Below the pieces are notes generated by a model, which was given only the letters and a program-made list of their open reading frames with translations, did not search any database and was not told the DNA's origin. A DNA stretch of 22,736 nt, taken from contig CAZCIX010000030.1 in assembly GCA_964498835.1 (NCBI GenBank), forward strand, positions 1 to 22,736, in the 5' to 3' direction. Positions 7,709 through 15,948 of this stretch are shown here, piece after piece. Each line of letters opens with the position of its first letter. Positions within the stretch are counted from its first letter, which is position 1. Position numbers and translations under genes: made by a program. Source of the DNA: JAGKXB01 sp964498835 (lineage in GTDB: Bacteria; Pseudomonadota; Gammaproteobacteria; Burkholderiales; Burkholderiaceae_D).

Positions 7709-8062
7709 AATAATCGACTTGCATTTTCTTGTGATAAAAGCAACACTAACAACACGCGTATCATCGCGGTTTGCTATTTTGTTTTAAGGAAAAGGCTTAT
7801 GCAAATGGACACGGCACTTCGGTTATTTGAATCGGTAGATATTTGCTGCCAGCAGCTTTGAGTTTCCTTTCTGCTGCTGCCTTGATCTAGTCTAGTTGTG
7901 TAGCGTTTGGTCACACTTGTGGCTGACTAAATTTCAGGGGAAGCTCAATGTAACAAAATGTTGCAAATATTATAGGCAAGCAATGGGAAAAATTTTGGAT
8001 TAACATAGTGAGCTCAGTACTTTCTTTATTGGAATAATTAAGATATTAGGAATGCGATAAAA
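7709..8062. other. 354-bp intergenic region before mucD, no recognised gene
   Basis: No long ORF, RNA gene or confident promoter was found here. It contains a 20-codon ORF with a strong ribosome binding site (7799-7861, listed separately), a weak dyad near 7910-7926 (GTCACAC / GTGGCTGAC), and the untranslated leader of the protease gene. An AGGA about 11 nt before ATG 8063 is the likely ribosome binding site of that gene. Confidence 0.4.
7799..7861 (+). CDS. Possible 20-aa small ORF with good ribosome binding site
   Basis: ATG 7799 is preceded by AAGGAAAAGG at a usable distance and opens a 20-codon frame (MQMDTALRLFESVDICCQQL) ending at TGA 7859-7861. It is the best Shine-Dalgarno sequence in the surrounding 400 bp, yet no larger gene uses it. 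It could be a leader peptide, a small protein, or the surviving start of a decayed gene. Nothing in its composition allows a function to be named. Confidence 0.2.
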   Translation: MQMDTALRLFESVDICCQQL

Positions 8063-9610
8063 ATGAAAGTTTCGATTAGTCAAAGTCAAAGCCGAATCAA
8101 AAGTCAAAGCAATATACAAAAAACGTTTTCAGCCTGGGTCATGGGGGTGGCAAGTGTTTTTTTTGTGCCCTCTTTAGTCGGTATAGAGTCATCATCTGCA
8201 GTGGCTGCGCCTATTTCAACGGCCGCTGCAGCTTTGCCTGATTTTGCTGATTTGGTTGATAAAACTGGTTCTGCAGTGGTAAATATTCGTACGACTGAAA
8301 AAGCAAAATCTGCTCCTACTAATCAATTTGGTTTGGGCGGTGATGATGAGGATGTGCAAGAGTTTTTTCGTCGATTTTTCGGTGTGCCTACGCCGAAACA
8401 AACGCCACAACCTAATCCCACCCCGCGTGGTCGCAAACCTGCTCCACAGCAACAGCCTGATGGAGAGGTGCAGCGTGGTGTTGGTTCCGGTTTTATTATT
8501 TCTGCCGATGGTTATGTGTTGACTAATGCACATGTGGTGGATGGTGCAGATGACGTGTACGTCAAATTGACGGATAAACGTGAATTTAAGGCGAAGATCA
8601 TAGGTGTGGACAAGCGTACTGATGTTGCTCTTGTCAAGATTGATGGAAATAATCTACCTCGTTTAACGATGGGTGATCCTAATAAAATTAGAGTGGGTGA
8701 GTGGGTGATTGCAATTGGTTCGCCATTCGATCTTGAGAATACTGTGACCGCTGGCATTATTTCGGCAAAAGCACGTGATACAGGCGATTATTTGCCATTG
8801 ATTCAAACCGATGTGGCCGTTAATCCAGGTAATTCAGGAGGGCCTTTGATCAACATGCGCGGCGAAGTGATTGGCATTAATTCGCAAATTTATAGTCGTT
8901 CTGGTGGCTACATGGGGATTTCGTTTGCAGTCCCGATTGATGAAGTCATGCGTGTGGCTGATCAATTGAAGTCGAGTGGCAAAGTGATACGTGGTCGTAT
9001 TGGCGTTCAAATCGGTGAAGTCACGAAAGACGTCGCTGAATCGTTGGGTTTGTCTAAAGCGCAAGGTGCCTTGGTTAATCGTGTTGATGCAGGTAGTCCC
9101 GCTGAAAAAGGTGGCGTAGAAGCTGGCGATATTATTCTTAAATTTAACGGCGTGACGATTGAAAAATCAACGGATTTACCGCGTTTAGTAGGCAATGTCA
9201 AACCTGGGGTGCATGCCACAGTCACTCTTTTGCGCAAGGGTGCTATGCGTGAAATCAATTTGACGATTGTTGAAATGGAGGCAGACAAAATTGCTAAAAA
9301 AGAAGATAAAAAATCTAAGCAAGAGCAAGCATTCAATGTCTTAGGTCTGATCGTGAGTGAGTTAACGGATGCGCAGAAAAAAGAGTTGAAAATTGACGCT
9401 GGTATTGCGATTGATGCTGTTGAAGGAAGTGCATTACGCGCAGGATTGCGCGCTGGTGATGTGATTTTGCGTTTGAATAATACTGACGTGCACGATGTGA
9501 AGCAATTTAATGCGTTAGTTGCCAAATTGGAAGCTAAAAAGATGGCTGCCTTGTTAGTCCGTCGAGGCGACTCATCACAATTTGTGCCCATCCGTCCTAA
9601 TCTTCAATAA
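8063..9610 (+). CDS. mucD: Do-family periplasmic serine endoprotease (DegP/MucD type)
   Basis: A 515-aa periplasmic protease/chaperone that degrades misfolded envelope proteins. An N-terminal export signal of about 49 residues ends near AVAAP. The trypsin-like domain carries the triad His157 (VLTNAHVVD), Asp187 (KRTDVALVKI) and Ser258 (NPGNSGGPL). The LA loop at about 84-136 is Gln/Pro-rich (PKQTPQPNPTPRGRKPAPQQQ region). Two PDZ domains follow, at about 300-395 (GRIGVQIGEV..., DAGSPAEKGGVEAGDIIL) and 420-510 (EGSALRAGLRAGDVILRLNN). Length and architecture match DegP/MucD. The glutaredoxin-like gene and lepA downstream are its usual neighbours in Burkholderiales. The rpoE-rseA-rseB genes that often precede it in that group are not directly upstream here. 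Confidence 0.97.
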   Translation: MKVSISQSQSRIKSQSNIQKTFSAWVMGVASVFFVPSLVGIESSSAVAAPISTAAAALPDFADLVDKTGSAVVNIRTTEKAKSAPTNQFGLGGDDEDVQEFFRRFFGVPTPKQTPQPNPTPRGRKPAPQQQPDGEVQRGVGSGFIISADGYVLTNAHVVDGADDVYVKLTDKREFKAKIIGVDKRTDVALVKIDGNNLPRLTMGDPNKIRVGEWVIAIGSPFDLENTVTAGIISAKARDTGDYLPLIQTDVAVNPGNSGGPLINMRGEVIGINSQIYSRSGGYMGISFAVPIDEVMRVADQLKSSGKVIRGRIGVQIGEVTKDVAESLGLSKAQGALVNRVDAGSPAEKGGVEAGDIILKFNGVTIEKSTDLPRLVGNVKPGVHATVTLLRKGAMREINLTIVEMEADKIAKKEDKKSKQEQAFNVLGLIVSELTDAQKKELKIDAGIAIDAVEGSALRAGLRAGDVILRLNNTDVHDVKQFNALVAKLEAKKMAALLVRRGDSSQFVPIRPNLQ

Positions 9611-9626
9611 TTAATGGTGTTGTTTT

Positions 9627-9887
9627 GTGGTTACTTTCACGCTTTATTCTCGTTCTTACTGCCATCTTTGTGACGATATGTTGCAGGCTTTGCAGGGGTT
9701 AAAGCGTGAATACACGTTTACTGTGCAGGTATTAGACATCGATTTAGACTTAAATGCGAACGATCCATTATTAGCGAAATATGATGAGCTGGTGCCAGTA
9801 TTGTTGGGATCGCGCGATGATGGTGTTGTCGTACAGTTGTGTTACTACCATTTGGATGAGGCGGCAGTCAGAGCTTTCTTGCAATAG
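9627..9887 (+). CDS. Glutaredoxin-like protein (DUF836 type)
   Basis: An 86-aa thioredoxin-fold protein starting at GTG 9627. It opens with a beta strand (TFTLYSRS) and a C-x-x-C redox motif, Cys12-His-Leu-Cys15, followed by helix DDMLQALQGL. A second strand with acidic residues (VQVLDIDLD), then LVPVLLGS as the cis-Pro strand, complete the fold. This matches the small glutaredoxin-like family regularly found between mucD and lepA in betaproteobacteria. It lies 16 bp after mucD and is probably co-transcribed. The ATG at 9614 is out of frame and not a start. A role in thiol-disulphide exchange is inferred from family and motif; the specific partner is unknown. Confidence 0.88.
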   Translation: MVTFTLYSRSYCHLCDDMLQALQGLKREYTFTVQVLDIDLDLNANDPLLAKYDELVPVLLGSRDDGVVVQLCYYHLDEAAVRAFLQ

Positions 9888-10161
9888 CTTGATAGTTGGG
9901 TTTTCTAAAATTTTGGATAACAAAAATTCATGATTTTTTTCTTTGAAATCCGGTAGAATGCCGCCCTGATAGTAGATTTTGCCGAGCTGGGATCAAAGTA
10001 ATCAACTGTACAAGCCCCCCGAATAATGCAAAAAATTAAACATTTGTAATTGCTCGGATTAGTCGGCGCATCGTTTGTTTCCATCCTCTAAGTTCAATCG
10101 TTTTTTGGGAATGCGTTTTCCATTTAACGCAATTTGACGTATTTAGATAAACGCATTTTTA
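9888..10161. promoter_or_regulatory. lepA leader region with possible promoter and start-proximal inverted repeat
   Basis: These 274 bp hold no recognised gene. A TAGAAT at about 9953-9958 could be a -10 box, but its -35 is poor. Alternatively TTGAAA, 17 bp, CTGATA fits the spacing. Either would leave a leader near 190 nt. An inverted repeat AATGCGTTT (10110-10118) / AAACGCATT (10149-10157) ends 4 nt before the lepA ATG. No Shine-Dalgarno sequence is visible before that ATG. Confidence 0.3.
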
Positions 10162-11955
10162 ATGAAAAACATACGCAATTTTTCCATCATTGCTCATATT
10201 GATCATGGCAAATCAACGTTAGCCGATCGTATCATCCAACTTTGCGGCGGTTTATCTGAGCGCGAGATGGAGTCGCAGGTTTTGGATTCCATGGATTTGG
10301 AACGTGAGCGTGGAATTACCATCAAAGCACAAACAGCCGCGCTTTCCTATAAAGCCCGTGATGGTCAAATTTATAACTTGAATTTGATCGATACGCCGGG
10401 GCATGTCGATTTCAGTTACGAAGTTAGCCGTTCATTGTCCGCTTGCGAAGGCGCACTGTTGGTCGTGGATGCATCGCAAGGTGTGGAAGCACAAACCGTT
10501 GCTAACTGCTATACCGCTCTCGATCTGGGGGTGGAAGTTGTGCCAGTGTTAAACAAGATTGATTTGCCAAATGCTGATCCACCAACCGCGATTGCTGAAA
10601 TTGAAGATGTGATTGGTATTGATGCAGCAGATGCAGTGCATTGTTCTGCCAAAACTGGTCTTGGTGTACTGGATGTGTTGGAGTCCTTGATCAGTAAGGT
10701 GCCGCCTCCAAAAGGCGATGTGGATGCGCCTTTGCAAGCCTTGGTAGTGGATTCTTGGTTTGACAATTATGTTGGCGTGGTGATGTTGGTACGTGTCATG
10801 AATGGCACGTTGTCGCCTAAAGATAAGATTTTATTAATGGCGAGTGGGTCCCAGCATTTAGTCGAAAGTGTTGGTGTATTTACGCCTAAATCCGTACCGC
10901 GCCAGGCATTAACCGCTGGTCAAGTTGGCTTTATCATCGCTGGTATTAAAGAACTCAAAGCGGCAAAAGTTGGCGATACCGTCACTTTGGCGAATAGACC
11001 TGCTGCTGCGCCTTTGCCTGGTTTTAAGGAAGTGCAACCACAGGTGTTTGCCGGGTTGTTTCCAGTAGAAGCCAATCAATATGATGCCTTGCGCGATTCG
11101 TTGGAAAAATTAAAGTTGAACGACGCTGCTCTGCAATATGAGCCTGAGGTATCACAAGCTTTGGGTTTTGGTTTTCGTTGCGGTTTCCTGGGTTTGTTGC
11201 ATATGGAAATTGTGCAAGAGCGTCTGGAACGCGAATTTGATATGGATTTGATTACCACAGCACCAACGGTAATCTATGAAGTCTTGCAGCGCGATGGCAC
11301 GCTGATTAAAGTCGATAATCCATCCAAAATGCCCGATCCTTCCAAGATCGAAGAAGTACGGGAACCGATTGTTTCTGTCAGTTTATACATGCCGCAGGAA
11401 TACGTTGGCTCAGTCATTACCTTATGCGTTCAAAAGCGTGGTATTCAGCTGGATATGAGTTATCACGGCAAGCAAGTCAAATTGACTTATGAAATGCCGA
11501 TGGCGGAAATCGTGCTGGATTTTTTTGATAAGTTGAAATCAACTTCCCGTGGCTATGCCTCAATGGAATACGAATTTAAAGAATATCAGCCAGCCGATGT
11601 TGTCAAGGTTGATATGTTGATTAATAGCGAGCGCGTTGATGCGTTGGCCATGATTGTGCATCGCTCTAATAGCCAATATCGTGGTCGTATGATAGCTAGC
11701 AAGATGCGTGAATTGATTCCGCGTCAAATGTTTGATGTGGCGATTCAGGCAACAATTGGTTCCAATATTATTTCTCGTGAAAATGTCAAAGCACTACGTA
11801 AAAACGTATTGGCGAAGTGTTATGGCGGCGATATTAGTCGTAAGCGGAAATTGCTAGAAAAACAAAAAGCAGGTAAAAAACGCATGAAACAAGTGGGTTC
11901 TGTTGAGATTCCACAAGAGGCGTTTTTGGCAATTTTACAAGTGGATGATCAATAA
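10162..11955 (+). CDS. lepA: Translation elongation factor 4 (LepA GTPase)
   Basis: A 597-aa ribosome-associated GTPase, the normal length for LepA/EF4. It acts during translation, with proposed roles in back-translocation and 30S assembly. The G domain shows G1 AHIDHGKS (residues 11-18), G2 region RGITIKAQ, G3 DTPGHVDF, G4 NKIDLP and G5 CSAKTG. The EF-G-like domains II, III and V follow (FRCGFLGLLHMEIVQERLEREF is the characteristic segment, given in part). The LepA-specific C-terminal domain ends with KCYGGDISRKRKLLEKQKAGKKRMK. Start ATG 10162 gives the canonical MKNIRNFSIIAHIDHGK terminus, although no ribosome binding site precedes it. lepB starts 2 bp after its stop, so the two are co-transcribed. 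Confidence 0.98.
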   Translation: MKNIRNFSIIAHIDHGKSTLADRIIQLCGGLSEREMESQVLDSMDLERERGITIKAQTAALSYKARDGQIYNLNLIDTPGHVDFSYEVSRSLSACEGALLVVDASQGVEAQTVANCYTALDLGVEVVPVLNKIDLPNADPPTAIAEIEDVIGIDAADAVHCSAKTGLGVLDVLESLISKVPPPKGDVDAPLQALVVDSWFDNYVGVVMLVRVMNGTLSPKDKILLMASGSQHLVESVGVFTPKSVPRQALTAGQVGFIIAGIKELKAAKVGDTVTLANRPAAAPLPGFKEVQPQVFAGLFPVEANQYDALRDSLEKLKLNDAALQYEPEVSQALGFGFRCGFLGLLHMEIVQERLEREFDMDLITTAPTVIYEVLQRDGTLIKVDNPSKMPDPSKIEEVREPIVSVSLYMPQEYVGSVITLCVQKRGIQLDMSYHGKQVKLTYEMPMAEIVLDFFDKLKSTSRGYASMEYEFKEYQPADVVKVDMLINSERVDALAMIVHRSNSQYRGRMIASKMRELIPRQMFDVAIQATIGSNIISRENVKALRKNVLAKCYGGDISRKRKLLEKQKAGKKRMKQVGSVEIPQEAFLAILQVDDQ

Positions 11956-11957
11956 AC

Positions 11958-12863
11958 ATGCAAGATATATTAAGCAATTTCGCCTTGATTTTATTTGTCC
12001 TGACTATCGCCACTGGCATAGTCTGGTTTCTGGACGTGTTTTATTTAGCAAAGCAACGTCGTCTTCAAGCGGATGCCGCTTTGCGTGAGTTTGATGCACG
12101 TAATGCAAAATTACAGGCCGAAGGGATGCGCCTTCAAGAGGGCAATCGTGCCGAAATAGAAGCTAACTTGCTTAAGCGGCCAACCTGGGTGGAATACTCA
12201 GGTAGCTTCTTCCCTGTGATTGCACTGGTGTTCTTTTTGCGCTCGTTTTTGTTCGAACCGTTCAAAATACCATCGAGTTCTATGGTTCCTACTTTAGTGA
12301 TTGGTGATTTGATTTTGGTTAATAAGTTTACTTACGGTATTCGATTACCAATTATCAATAAGAAAATTGTTGAAATAAATAATCCACAACGTGGCGATGT
12401 CATGGTTTTTAAATATCCAAAGGATATGTCGCTAGATTACATTAAGCGTGTGGTGGGTGTACCTGGCGATCGAGTCGTGTACGAAAATAAGCGTTTGACG
12501 GTCAATGGGAAAGAAGTGTCGTATCAAGCTTTGCCAGATTATTTGAATGAAGAGAATTTAACCTACTCCAAACAATTCGTGGAAAATCTTGGTTCTGTAC
12601 AACATAAAATTTTGAATGATGAGCAGGCGCCAAGTTTTGTACGCAATCCTGATGACTTTCCTCAGCGTGAATTATGTAACTACAATGCGGAAGGTTTTGC
12701 TTGTACCGTTCCGGCAGGGCATTATTTCATGATGGGTGATAACCGGGATAATAGTGCGGACAGCCGTTATTGGGGATTTGTTCCAGATAAAAATATTGTC
12801 GGTAAAGCATTTTTTGTCTGGATGAATTTGAGTAACATCAAACGCATTGGTGGCTTTAAGTAA
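11958..12863 (+). CDS. lepB: Signal peptidase I
   Basis: A 301-aa inner-membrane protease that removes signal peptides from exported proteins. TM1 spans about 8-30. A basic, Gln/Glu-rich cytosolic loop follows (31-75), then TM2 (about 82-98). The catalytic serine is Ser108 in KIPSSSMVPTL and the general-base lysine is Lys163 in YIKRVVGVPGD. Box E is MMGDNRDNSADSRYWGFV near the C-terminus. A Cys pair in RELCNYNAEGFACTV lies in the periplasmic domain, as in other proteobacterial LepB proteins. The ATG follows the lepA stop by 2 bp, the standard lepA-lepB operon arrangement. Confidence 0.97.
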   Translation: MQDILSNFALILFVLTIATGIVWFLDVFYLAKQRRLQADAALREFDARNAKLQAEGMRLQEGNRAEIEANLLKRPTWVEYSGSFFPVIALVFFLRSFLFEPFKIPSSSMVPTLVIGDLILVNKFTYGIRLPIINKKIVEINNPQRGDVMVFKYPKDMSLDYIKRVVGVPGDRVVYENKRLTVNGKEVSYQALPDYLNEENLTYSKQFVENLGSVQHKILNDEQAPSFVRNPDDFPQRELCNYNAEGFACTVPAGHYFMMGDNRDNSADSRYWGFVPDKNIVGKAFFVWMNLSNIKRIGGFK

Positions 12864-12930
12864 CTTAAGTTTAAGTAATTGCAATAATCCTTAAATTTCA
12901 ATAATTTTTAGTAAAACTAGGGTCGTTTTA

Positions 12931-13311
12931 ATGAAGTACCGGGCAAGAGTTTGGCAGCAAGGCATCGCTTTATCTAGTCTGATTTTTGCGTTGGCTATTA
13001 TGTTTGTGGCTCTGGTTGTGGCTGTGAAAGTGGTGCCGGCAGCAATTGAATACAATGCTGTTCAGCGGGCAATTCTGGCTGCCAAGATGTCGAGTAATAG
13101 CGCACGAGAAATTCAGGATTCTTTTGATAAGCAGGTCAGTGTTTATCAAATTACATCCATCTCGAGTCGGGATTTGGAAATTATCCAGCGCGGTGGCGAA
13201 TTTGACGTGAGTTTTGCCTACCAAAAGAAATATCCCTTATTTGGTCCGGTTAGCCTGGTGTTTGATTATGTTGGCTCCACTGCTAAACCCGTTACCAAAA
13301 GCACTCATTAA
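12931..13311 (+). CDS. DUF4845 membrane protein
   Basis: A 126-aa protein with a short basic N-terminus (MKYRARVWQQ), one transmembrane helix at about 11-34 and a small predicted periplasmic domain ending near FDYVGS. It matches the DUF4845 family, which sits between lepB and rnc in many beta- and gammaproteobacteria. Its function is not established; the pseudopilin-like N-terminal helix is notable but there is no prepilin peptidase site. The gene lies 67 bp after lepB and 36 bp before rnc, consistent with one operon. Confidence 0.88.
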   Translation: MKYRARVWQQGIALSSLIFALAIMFVALVVAVKVVPAAIEYNAVQRAILAAKMSSNSAREIQDSFDKQVSVYQITSISSRDLEIIQRGGEFDVSFAYQKKYPLFGPVSLVFDYVGSTAKPVTKSTH

Positions 13312-13347
13312 TTAATAAACTAACACAGTTCAAGGCGATCAATACAC

Positions 13348-14136
13348 ATGGATCCTATGCTATTGCAAAACAGGCTGGGCCATACCTTTCATGATATTGC
13401 ATTATTACAACAGGCTTTGACGCATCGTAGTCATAGTGCTTCGCATAATGAGCGGCTTGAATTCCTCGGTGATTCCATTTTAAATTGTGTGATTGCCGAT
13501 CTTCTGTATGAGCGATACAGCCAACTTGATGAAGGGGATTTATCCCGTTTGCGCGCTAATTTAGTTAAGCAACAAGCGTTGTATGAAATTGCACAAAATA
13601 TAGGTTTGTCGCAATTTTTACGTTTGGGCGAGGGCGAGTTGAAATCAGGTGGCTTCCGTCGCCCATCAATTTTGGCAGATACATTAGAGGCTGTATTGGG
13701 TGCTGTGTTTTTGGACGCAGGGTTTCCAGTTGTACAGAAAGTCATTCGCACTTTATATCTTTCCATGTTAGACAAAATTGATCCTCATGCTTTGGGGAAA
13801 GATGCGAAAACCTTGTTGCAAGAGTATCTGCAAAGTAAAAGAATTTCCCTGCCGCAATATAGCGTAGTTGCGACGCGTGGTGCAGCGCATAGTCAAGAAT
13901 TTGAAGTCGAATGTGTGATTCCCAAATTGGCTATCCGTGTCTATGGTCGTGGCATTAGCCGACGTGCTGGCGAGCAGGCTGCCGCGCAGTTAGCTTTGGA
14001 CGCTGTGCCGGCTGCTCTGTTAAAAATGCCTGGCTCTGCTCGTAAAAAACAAGTGCCTCATCCTGCACAACTTAAACTGATTGGGATTGCGACGGTTCAA
14101 TCCGATCAATCGGATGAGGCCGAAGAAGTTAATTAA
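13348..14136 (+). CDS. rnc: Ribonuclease III
   Basis: A 262-aa double-strand-specific endoribonuclease that processes rRNA precursors and structured mRNAs. The signature motif ERLEFLGDS is at 35-43 with catalytic Glu38 and Asp42. The second metal-binding pair is Asp111 and Glu114 in LADTLEAVLGAVFLD. A dsRNA-binding domain follows at about 155-225 (DAKTLLQEYLQSKR..., ending GRGISRRAGEQAAAQLALD). The C-terminus is some 35 residues longer than E. coli RNase III, a Lys/Pro then acidic tail. era follows directly, as is usual. Met4 (13357) is an alternative start. Confidence 0.97.
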   Translation: MDPMLLQNRLGHTFHDIALLQQALTHRSHSASHNERLEFLGDSILNCVIADLLYERYSQLDEGDLSRLRANLVKQQALYEIAQNIGLSQFLRLGEGELKSGGFRRPSILADTLEAVLGAVFLDAGFPVVQKVIRTLYLSMLDKIDPHALGKDAKTLLQEYLQSKRISLPQYSVVATRGAAHSQEFEVECVIPKLAIRVYGRGISRRAGEQAAAQLALDAVPAALLKMPGSARKKQVPHPAQLKLIGIATVQSDQSDEAEEVN

Positions 14137-14177
14137 CTTCATTAAAATTCCATTTTTTATTGAATACCCAAAATCGT

Positions 14178-15113
14178 ATGACAGAATTCATTCCAGCGTC
14201 TGCCGCAACAGTTGCAACGCCAGGTTCAGATACCCCTTTTCGCTGCGGTTATGTTGCGATTGTTGGTCGTCCAAATGTTGGCAAATCGACTTTGATGAAT
14301 ACCTTGATTGGCGCAAAAGTGAGCATTACATCGCGCAAGGCGCAAACTACGCGTCATCGTATTACTGGTGTTAATACAGTCGCTGATGCACAATTTATTT
14401 ATGTGGATACGCCGGGTTTCCAGACTCGTCATGCGCATGCTTTGAATAAAACTTTGAATAAGACAGTCAATAACACCTTGACTTCATCTGATGTTGTCTT
14501 ATTTGTCATCGAAGCGGGTATTTTTGGTACGGCTGATCAGCAAGTGTTAGATTTAATTCCAAATAATGTGCCATGCATTTTGGTGATTAATAAGGCTGAT
14601 CATGTGAAGGATAAAGCCATACTATTGCCATTTGTGCAGAAGATAGCCGCTAAGCGTGATTTCTTCGCGATTGTGCCTGTTTCGGCCAAACTGCGTTTTC
14701 AATTAGATAATTTGCAGACTGAAATCAAACGCGTCTTACCTGAAAATCCGCCTATTTTTGGGGAAGATGACATTACTGATCGTAGTGAAAAATTTTTGGC
14801 TGCAGAAATTGTGCGGGAAAAACTGTTTCGTCTAGTCGGTGATGAATTGCCTTATACCAGCACGGTGGTGATTGAAAAATTTGAGCAAGAAGGTAATTTG
14901 CGGCGTATTTTTGCTGCCATTTTGGTTGAGCGTGACACGCAAAAATCGATGGTGATTGGGCAAAAAGGGAGTCGGTTGAAGGAGATTTCCACGCAATCGC
15001 GGCTCGATATGGAAAAGTTATTCGACGCGCCAGTGTATCTTGAGATTTGGGTGAAGGTGAAATCAGGTTGGGCGGATAACGAAGCCGGTTTGCGTGCTTA
15101 TGGTTATGAGTAA
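14178..15113 (+). CDS. era: GTPase Era
   Basis: A 311-aa GTPase that binds the 3' end of 16S rRNA in 30S assembly. G1 is GRPNVGKS (30-37), G3 is DTPGF, G4 is NKAD and G5 is VSAKL. The C-terminal KH domain includes VIGQKGSRLKEI and the terminal VKSGWADNEAGLRAYGYE. The switch region T-S-R-K-A-Q-T-T-R-H-R is typical of Era. ATG 14178 is chosen as the start. An in-frame TTG at 14160 would add six residues but has no better ribosome binding site. About 20 residues precede the G domain, rich in Ala/Thr/Ser, a longer lead than in E. coli Era. Confidence 0.96.
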   Translation: MTEFIPASAATVATPGSDTPFRCGYVAIVGRPNVGKSTLMNTLIGAKVSITSRKAQTTRHRITGVNTVADAQFIYVDTPGFQTRHAHALNKTLNKTVNNTLTSSDVVLFVIEAGIFGTADQQVLDLIPNNVPCILVINKADHVKDKAILLPFVQKIAAKRDFFAIVPVSAKLRFQLDNLQTEIKRVLPENPPIFGEDDITDRSEKFLAAEIVREKLFRLVGDELPYTSTVVIEKFEQEGNLRRIFAAILVERDTQKSMVIGQKGSRLKEISTQSRLDMEKLFDAPVYLEIWVKVKSGWADNEAGLRAYGYE

Positions 15114-15189
15114 TTTAACTAAAATGCCGTAACCAAGACGCGATTATTCATCAATATTCAACCATCTTCACACAGTCTTTCTTTCACCA

Positions 15190-15936
15190 GTGCTTAATAA
15201 AAACAGCCAAAAAGACTACAAAAAAGAACATCGCATCGTCCATCAACCTGGCTTTGTGTTGCACAGTTATCCCTACAAAGAAACCAGTTTAATTGTTGAT
15301 ATATTTACACGTGATTATGGCCGTATCGCTTTGATTGCCAAGGGAGCTAAGCGGCCACATTCAACCTTGCGTGGTGTGTTGCAAACTTTTCAGCCGCTTT
15401 CTATTACCTGGAGTGGTAAATCTGAATTGCGTACTTTACACGCAGCAGAATGGGTAGGTGGTCTTTTGCCGTTGGAAAAATCCGCTTTGTTGTGTGGTTT
15501 TTATCTCAATGAATTATTGGTAAAGATGCTAGCGCGCGATGATCCACATCCTGCTTTATTTGCTCATTACGTCAGTACGCTGAATCAATTGGCGCATGAT
15601 GAATCCGTCTCCATTGTATTGCGCAAATTTGAGCGTGCGTTGCTGAAAGAAATCGGCGTATTAAGCGATTTCACAATATGTACCGCTAGCAAACAAGCGG
15701 TTGATCCTTTGCAACTTTATGTGGTTGACCCTGAGCACGGTCCACGCCCAGCGCAGCCAGTCGATAGTTGGCCGCCGATATCCGGTAAAACTTTGCTCGA
15801 TATTGAGCGCGAAGATTATGCCGACGTGACGACACAGATGCAAAGCAAGTTCTTGATGCGTGCTTTGCTGACTCATCATTTGGGTAACGCATCGCTGAAT
15901 ACACGGCAAATTTTGTTAGATTTAATGCAGTTATAG
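15190..15936 (+). CDS. recO: DNA repair protein RecO
   Basis: A 248-aa recombination mediator that helps load RecA onto SSB-coated single-stranded DNA in the RecFOR pathway. The N-terminal OB-fold is recognisable: GFVLHSYPYKETSLIVDIFT, DYGRIALIAKGAKRP and the SALRG-like STLRGVLQTFQPL. A helical domain follows (GFYLNELLVKMLARDDPHPALF). No ATG is available near the domain start. GTG 15190 gives a Lys/Asn-rich extension of about 20 residues, and such extensions are seen in related RecO proteins. The stop codon TAG is embedded in TAGGAG, the ribosome binding site of pdxJ, so the two are translationally adjacent. Confidence 0.94.
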   Translation: MLNKNSQKDYKKEHRIVHQPGFVLHSYPYKETSLIVDIFTRDYGRIALIAKGAKRPHSTLRGVLQTFQPLSITWSGKSELRTLHAAEWVGGLLPLEKSALLCGFYLNELLVKMLARDDPHPALFAHYVSTLNQLAHDESVSIVLRKFERALLKEIGVLSDFTICTASKQAVDPLQLYVVDPEHGPRPAQPVDSWPPISGKTLLDIEREDYADVTTQMQSKFLMRALLTHHLGNASLNTRQILLDLMQL

Positions 15937-15948
15937 GAGCACATTCCG

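Noticed and set aside
9007..9591. 194-codon minus-strand ORF opposite mucD
   Set aside because: It is a shadow frame of a fully conserved protease gene and its translation shows no coherent domain or signal.
9888..10161. RNA gene or riboswitch in the lepA leader
   Set aside because: No tRNA-like cloverleaf or known riboswitch core could be drawn; only one simple inverted repeat is evident.
12862..12871. Palindrome AACTTAAGTT after lepB as an operator
   Set aside because: Short, AT-rich and lying between co-transcribed genes; likely chance.
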